From Acidobacteriota bacterium (lineage in GTDB: Bacteria > Acidobacteriota > UBA6911), in assembly GCA_003225335.1 (NCBI GenBank), contig QHZE01000252.1:1-36012 (forward strand): 36,012 bases of DNA. Direction: 5' to 3'. Position numbers and translations under genes: made by a program. Shown piece after piece: positions 31,887-36,012 of this stretch (the stretch's first letter is position 1; each line of letters begins with the position of its first letter). The notes beneath the pieces are model-generated. The model ran no database searches and had not been told where the DNA came from. It saw only the letters and a list, made by a program, of their open reading frames with translations.

Positions 31887-34800
31887 ATGAGTCACCCTTC
31901 AGTCCGTGTGTTTGTCGTGGTTTTAACACTCGTGGTTTCGCTGGCGCTCGCGCCGAGCCTCTCCGCTCAGGGCGGACGCGCTTCGATATCCGGTGTCGTC
32001 ACAGATTCGAGTGGCGCCGTGATTCCGGAGGCGGCGGTCAGCGCCGTCAACACGAATACCGGCTTCACCGTCTCCGTCAATACAAACGGGATCGGCGCGT
32101 ACGCTCTGCCGCTGCTGCCCGTCGGCACTTACGATGTGTCGGTGAAAAAAGAAGGATTCAAGACCGAACTCAGGAGTGGCATCACGCTAACAGCGGACCA
32201 GGCGGCGACGATCAACATCACCATCGCGGTCGGCTCGGTGAACGAGCAAGTCAGAGTGATCGCCGACGCAGAGATGATTAACACGCAGAACGCGGCGCTC
32301 GGACAAGTGATTCAGGAGCGGTCGATTGCAGAGTTGCCGCTGAACGGGCGCAACCCGGCGAGCCTCGTGTTGCTGACGCCCGGCATGATCGACGTATTAC
32401 AGACGGGTGGCGGCGTGCACCAGGGATATACGACGTTTCCCACCGAGGAAGGCGCCTCGGCGAATGGCGGCCGGCAGGGAAGCACTCTGTACGTGCTCGA
32501 CGGCGCCATCAACATGGACAACTATCACCTCCTCGCCGCGCCGTTCCCCAACGCCGACGCGACCCAGGAGTTCCGCGTGCTCGGAAATAACTTCGAGGCG
32601 CAGTACGGCTTCGCGCCCGGCGCAGTAGTCTCGATTGTGACCAAGTCCGGCACGAATACACTGCATGGCAATGCGTTTGAGTTCCTGCGCAATGGCGTGT
32701 TGAACGCGCGCGATTTCTTCCAGCCTGTCCGCGACGAACTGAAGCGCAATCAGTTCGGCGCATCCCTCGGCGGGCCGATCAAGAGAGACAAGATCTTCTT
32801 CTTCAGCAATTATCAGGGCACACGCGAGCGGCGGCGGGTCGGCGGGTCCACCGCGTTCGTTCCCTCCGACGCAATGTTGCAGGGCGACTTCAGCGCATAC
32901 GTCAACGCGGGCGTCACAATCCTCGACCCGGACACGGGCAAGGCGGCGCCGAACGGCTACATCTCGCCCACCCGGTTCAGTCCGGCCGCCCTGAAGATTG
33001 CGGAATCGCTGCCGCGCACCACGGATCCTCTTGGGAAAACAACCGTGAGCGGTTTCTCGAACATGCAGGACTATAACGAGTTCACCGTCAAAGGGGACGT
33101 CTACCTCAGTGCGAATCACCGGATCAGTGGCCGGACGTTTTTCAACGATTTCACCCAGCCGGAGCAGACGTTGAACTTGCTGAATTCCGATCGTTCCTGG
33201 CTGGCGCGGTGGCAGAACCATTCCGGCAATTACACGTGGACGGTGAGCCCGACGTTGTTAAACAACTTCGTCATTTCGTACTCCCGGCTGAATTCGAACA
33301 GCATCAGCGGGCTGCGCGACAAGGGCGGGAACCGGATTTGCTACTCGCAGTTGATTGAGGTCGCGGACCCGCCCAATTCGCCGTGTACGATCGAGGCGCT
33401 ATGGGTCGGCGGCTCGTTCGGCTTCGGCCAGAACTTCAACGGACTGAACCGGTCGACGTGGGGAGTTTCGGATTCGATCACGAAGACCAAGGGACGCCAC
33501 CTGATCGTCGGCGGCGTGGACGTGCTTCGGCAGTACTGGGACCTCGCGACGGACTGGCTCGCGCTGCCGATCATTTCGTTCGACGGCGGCGTCACCGGGC
33601 ATGAGCTATCCGACTTTTTGGTGGGTCGCGTCGCGAGTTACACCCAGGGCGGAGGTGAGTATCAGCGGCTCCACGCGACTCAGATCGGCGTCTATGTGCA
33701 GGATCAGATCCGAGTTGCGCAGAATCTGACGATGAGCGCCGGGGTGCGCTGGGAACCGTTCCTGGCTCCCGTGCCCTCAAGCGGCCGCATCCCGGTGTTC
33801 TCGCCGGGCGAGCAGAGCACGCGATATCCGAACGCGCCGGTTGGCGTGGTGTACCCCGGGGATCCGGGCGTGCCGGATGCGGGCGTTCCGAGCGGTTATG
33901 ACTATTTCAACCCGCGGCTGGGTCTAGCCTGGCGGCCGGGGTTCATGAAGAACACCTCTATTCGCGCGGCGTTCGGCATGTTCACCGCGCCTATCGATTA
34001 CTCGTCGTGGAACCATACGGCCGACAGCTCGCCCTTCAGCACCACGTACGACCTGTCGGCTTACGATCCGTCGATCAAGAGTATCAAGCTCGATCACCCC
34101 TGGGCGAATTACAAACCGACCGGCGGAAAGAGTCCCTTCCCGCCCTTCCCGGATCCGGGTTCATCGCCGCCAAGCGATACCCCATTCACATTGCCGATGT
34201 ATTTTCAGGCCGGATTCAACCGTAACTTCCGGCTGGCCCGCGAACTGAGTTGGAACTTTTCGATCGAACGTCAATTCGGCGAGAACTGGCTGGTACGCGC
34301 CGCGTACGTCGCTAGCGAGGCGTACCACCTCATTAACGGTATCGAGCGGAATCCGGGATTCTTCTCCGCGGAAGGTGCTCGCCTGTTGTACCCGCAGTTC
34401 ACTTCGGTGCTCGAGATGGCTTCCTGGGCAACCTCGAACTATCAATCCGGGCAGTTCACTGTGGAGAAGCGCTTCTCGAAAGGATTCCAGTTCCAATCCA
34501 ACTACACCTATTCGAAATCGCTCGACTCCGCCTCGATTGGCACGCTGGCGTTCACAGGCAGCGTCGCCGATCCGTTCAATATGCGTAACAATCGCGGCTG
34601 GTCGGCGTTTAATTTCCCGCATGTGTTCGTAAACAATTTCGTGTGGGAGCTGCCGAAGCTGAACCGCTTGAATCCCTTCGCCCGCGGAGTTATTGGCGGC
34701 TGGCAGTTGAGCGGTATCTGGCGGATGCAGTCGGGTGCTCCGGTTGGCATCCGGCCGGGATACGGAAATAACCGGTCGTTGTTCCAGACCGGTGGCGATC

Positions 34801-35159
34801 GTGCCGACTACGTACCGGGCGAAGCAATCTCGGTCCAACAGGGCAGCAAGAACGACTGGCTTCACGAATTCTTCAGCACGAGTGCATTCCAGCCGAATGC
34901 GCCCGGAACGCTTGGAAATACGCCGCGCTATTTGTTCCACGGCCCCCGGACAAACTCCTGGGACCTCGGCATCTCGAAGAACTTGATGGCGCGCGACCGC
35001 CATAAACTCCAGTTTCGCTGGGAGATGTTTAACGCGTTCAATACGCCGAGCTTCTCCACACCCGTCAACACCGTGACCAGCGCGCAATTCGGCGAAATCC
35101 TCAGCACCGGCACCGTCCCGCCGCGCGTCATGCAGGGTGCGCTAAAGCTATCTTTCTAG
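31887..35159 (+). CDS. Oar-like TonB-dependent outer-membrane receptor 2
   Basis: 1090 residues. Signal peptide (MSHPSVRVFVVVLTLVVSLA, cut near SLSAQ), carboxypeptidase-regulatory-like domain (about 33-115; SGVVTDSSGAVIPEA, YALPLLPVGTYDVSV), plug region (RSIAELPLNGRNPASLVLL, then LYVLDGAINMDNYHL) and a beta-barrel, e.g. SGTNTLHGNAFEFLRNGVLN. The C-terminus MQGALKLSF ends in the Phe typical of outer-membrane barrels. The LPLNGRN motif is common in acidobacterial receptors. Its own promoter and operator match those of the aldolase gene 2 kb upstream, so the ligand is probably the aldolase substrate or its precursor (inference). CTTAG-flanked element copy B begins five bases after the stop. Confidence 0.94.
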   Translation: MSHPSVRVFVVVLTLVVSLALAPSLSAQGGRASISGVVTDSSGAVIPEAAVSAVNTNTGFTVSVNTNGIGAYALPLLPVGTYDVSVKKEGFKTELRSGITLTADQAATINITIAVGSVNEQVRVIADAEMINTQNAALGQVIQERSIAELPLNGRNPASLVLLTPGMIDVLQTGGGVHQGYTTFPTEEGASANGGRQGSTLYVLDGAINMDNYHLLAAPFPNADATQEFRVLGNNFEAQYGFAPGAVVSIVTKSGTNTLHGNAFEFLRNGVLNARDFFQPVRDELKRNQFGASLGGPIKRDKIFFFSNYQGTRERRRVGGSTAFVPSDAMLQGDFSAYVNAGVTILDPDTGKAAPNGYISPTRFSPAALKIAESLPRTTDPLGKTTVSGFSNMQDYNEFTVKGDVYLSANHRISGRTFFNDFTQPEQTLNLLNSDRSWLARWQNHSGNYTWTVSPTLLNNFVISYSRLNSNSISGLRDKGGNRICYSQLIEVADPPNSPCTIEALWVGGSFGFGQNFNGLNRSTWGVSDSITKTKGRHLIVGGVDVLRQYWDLATDWLALPIISFDGGVTGHELSDFLVGRVASYTQGGGEYQRLHATQIGVYVQDQIRVAQNLTMSAGVRWEPFLAPVPSSGRIPVFSPGEQSTRYPNAPVGVVYPGDPGVPDAGVPSGYDYFNPRLGLAWRPGFMKNTSIRAAFGMFTAPIDYSSWNHTADSSPFSTTYDLSAYDPSIKSIKLDHPWANYKPTGGKSPFPPFPDPGSSPPSDTPFTLPMYFQAGFNRNFRLARELSWNFSIERQFGENWLVRAAYVASEAYHLINGIERNPGFFSAEGARLLYPQFTSVLEMASWATSNYQSGQFTVEKRFSKGFQFQSNYTYSKSLDSASIGTLAFTGSVADPFNMRNNRGWSAFNFPHVFVNNFVWELPKLNRLNPFARGVIGGWQLSGIWRMQSGAPVGIRPGYGNNRSLFQTGGDRADYVPGEAISVQQGSKNDWLHEFFSTSAFQPNAPGTLGNTPRYLFHGPRTNSWDLGISKNLMARDRHKLQFRWEMFNAFNTPSFSTPVNTVTSAQFGEILSTGTVPPRVMQGALKLSF

Positions 35160-35164
35160 CTTAG

Positions 35165-35434
35165 GGCCCGTCAGGAAATAAGGTGTACATTTTGCTGCTG
35201 GCCCCCAGGCCCGCTGGCAAGGCGCGAGCGACGAGCATACCCGCTGCGGTATGTAAGGAGCGAGCAACGCAGCCAGGGGGCCTGCGGGCCGCAGCCCGGA
35301 GGGGCGCGGCGGCGGGCGGGCATCTGCGGCGTTGCCGCTCCTCGACGATGTCACTACATCGCCTGCGTCGCGGCGCCTTGCATCTGCCCGCCCGGCGCTC
35401 GCGCCAAAATGCACACCTTATTTCCTGACGGGCC
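35165..35434. mobile_element. CTTAG-flanked MITE-like element, copy B
   Basis: 270 bp, 30-bp terminal inverted repeats (left arm starts GGCCCGTCAGGAAATAAGG and ends ACATTTTG; one mismatch between arms), flanked by CTTAG (35160-35164 and 35435-35439). The core matches copy A in long blocks, but a palindromic insert of roughly 70-90 bp (about 35201-35290, with GCATACCCGCTGCGGTATGT at its centre) is present only here. Further nested dyads lie around GATGT-CACT-ACATC and GGCGGGCA/TGCCCGCC. It may also end receptor 2 transcription. Confidence 0.8.
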
Positions 35435-35449
35435 CTTAGTATACAGGGG

Positions 35450-35748
35450 CATAAATACGGTAACGTGTTCCGCCCCGCCTATGGGTCGAAGCTCTTCCAC
35501 CCCGAAGGGGTGTGAGGAAATTAGCCAGGGGTGAGCGCTTTTTGCGAACCCCTGGATACACCAACAACCCCGCCCTGGAGGGGCGGAAGGACTGGAGTTC
35601 AGGTTAAAATGTTGAGTGAACAAGTCCGGCTGCCCCTGCCGGGGCGCGTTGGTCACGTAGGCTCTGTTCCAGGGGTTCGCAAAAGGCGCTCACCCCTGGC
35701 TAAGCTCCCACGCGCCCCGCTGGGGCGAAATTGGTTACCGTATTTATG
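35450..35748. repeat. Long nested inverted repeat (about 300 bp)
   Basis: Outer arms CATAAATACGGTAAC (35450-35464) and GTTACCGTATTTATG (35734-35748) are perfectly complementary. Inner arms of 33 bp (35523-35555 and 35669-35701) match at 32 positions and begin AGCCAGGGGTGAGCGC. Each inner arm is itself a partial palindrome (CCAGGGG...CCCCTGG). Small CCCC/GGGG hairpins such as CGCCCCGCTGGGGCG punctuate the interior. No gene is seen. Confidence 0.85.
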
Positions 35749-35788
35749 AACCAGAGTACTTAGCTAACATGTCTTGAGTCCCAGTTTG

Positions 35789-35843
35789 GGGGGCGGGCTT
35801 TGGTCCGCTCCGGACTTTACGCGCCGGGCTGAGGCCCGCCCCC
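35789..35843. repeat. GC-rich hairpin before the symporter gene
   Basis: GGGGGCGGGC (35789-35798) pairs with GCCCGCCCCC (35834-35843), with an inner GGTCCG-CTC-CGGACT dyad. It lies 34 bases before the symporter ATG and has no T-run. Confidence 0.65.
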
Positions 35844-35877
35844 TGTTTGCGCTGGCTGGTTGAGGCTGATCTCCCTC

Positions 35878-36012
35878 ATGCATCTCGCCGCCATCGATCT
35901 CGCCATCCTGTTCGCATACGTTCTCTTCGTCATCGGCGTTGGCTATTGGCTCAAGGACCGGATGAAAACATCCGAGGACTTCCTTCTCGCGGGCCGTTCG
36001 CTGCCAGCCTGG
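35878..36012 (+). CDS. Sodium:solute symporter (SSS family), N-terminal part
   Basis: The first 45 residues of a protein that runs off the window. The N-terminal transmembrane helix (about 4-24, IDLAILFAYVLFVIGVGYWL) and the following KTSEDFLLAGRSLPAW are the hallmark start of SSS-family sodium/solute cotransporters (sugars, sialic acid, proline and others). The ATG at 35878 has a GAGG 13 bases upstream, which is distant. Coming after the aldolase, TPR and receptor genes, it is a natural inner-membrane partner for the same substrate, though about 700 bp of repeats intervene and I find no TCGGAA-N4-TTCCGA site before it. Confidence 0.9.
   Translation, partial: MHLAAIDLAILFAYVLFVIGVGYWLKDRMKTSEDFLLAGRSLPAW

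Overview
The window looks like a chromosomal piece of an Acidobacteriota genome, probably a Bryobacter/Solibacter-like lineage. This is inferred from two very large Oar-type TonB-dependent receptors with an N-terminal carboxypeptidase-regulatory domain, many secreted TPR proteins, a PVC-type dehydrogenase/cytochrome c fusion, MacB-type permeases, and many palindromic intergenic repeats. No rRNA, tRNA, CRISPR array or complete insertion sequence was recognised.

Layout. 1-3.3 kb: a minus-strand secreted M20 peptidase and an unknown helical protein, surrounded by heptamer repeats and a MITE-like element. 3.3-12.7 kb: a housekeeping block: dusB (+), tatA-tatC (-), pyrF, ctpA, an MltD-like LysM transglycosylase and two MacB-type permeases without an ATPase. 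12.7-14.6 kb: a CTTAG-flanked MITE-like element, a small membrane protein with an HEAGH motif, a DUF4833-like secreted protein and a 92-residue conserved-looking protein. 14.8-20.5 kb: a secreted tandem alpha/beta-hydrolase esterase broken by one extra G, divergent from a 1032-residue PVC-type propeller/HEAT/cytochrome c protein. 20.5-22.6 kb: a region with signs of transfer or decay: an SDR gene behind a promoter bracketed by two palindromic operators, a remnant mini-ORF and an intrinsic terminator, facing a frameshifted CPBP protease. 23.0-29.7 kb: TonB receptor 1 and two secreted TPR proteins, visibly less GC-rich than what follows. 29.9-36.0 kb: a DHDPS/N-acetylneuraminate-lyase-family enzyme, a split TPR gene, TonB receptor 2, then repeats and the start of a sodium:solute symporter.

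How it works together. The last block reads as one uptake-and-breakdown locus (outer-membrane receptor, aldolase, inner-membrane symporter). The promoters of the aldolase and of receptor 2 carry the same palindrome, TCGGAA-N4-TTCCGA, at the same distance from a TTGACA -35 box, so one regulator (not in the window) probably controls both. The most unusual DNA-level signal is a repeat family flanked by CTTAG. It has two full copies and one possible solo end. The cores are nearly identical, but the terminal arms differ between copies and stay self-complementary within each copy. Three genes carry single-base frameshifts, two of them at homopolymer runs, so assembly error must be kept in mind.
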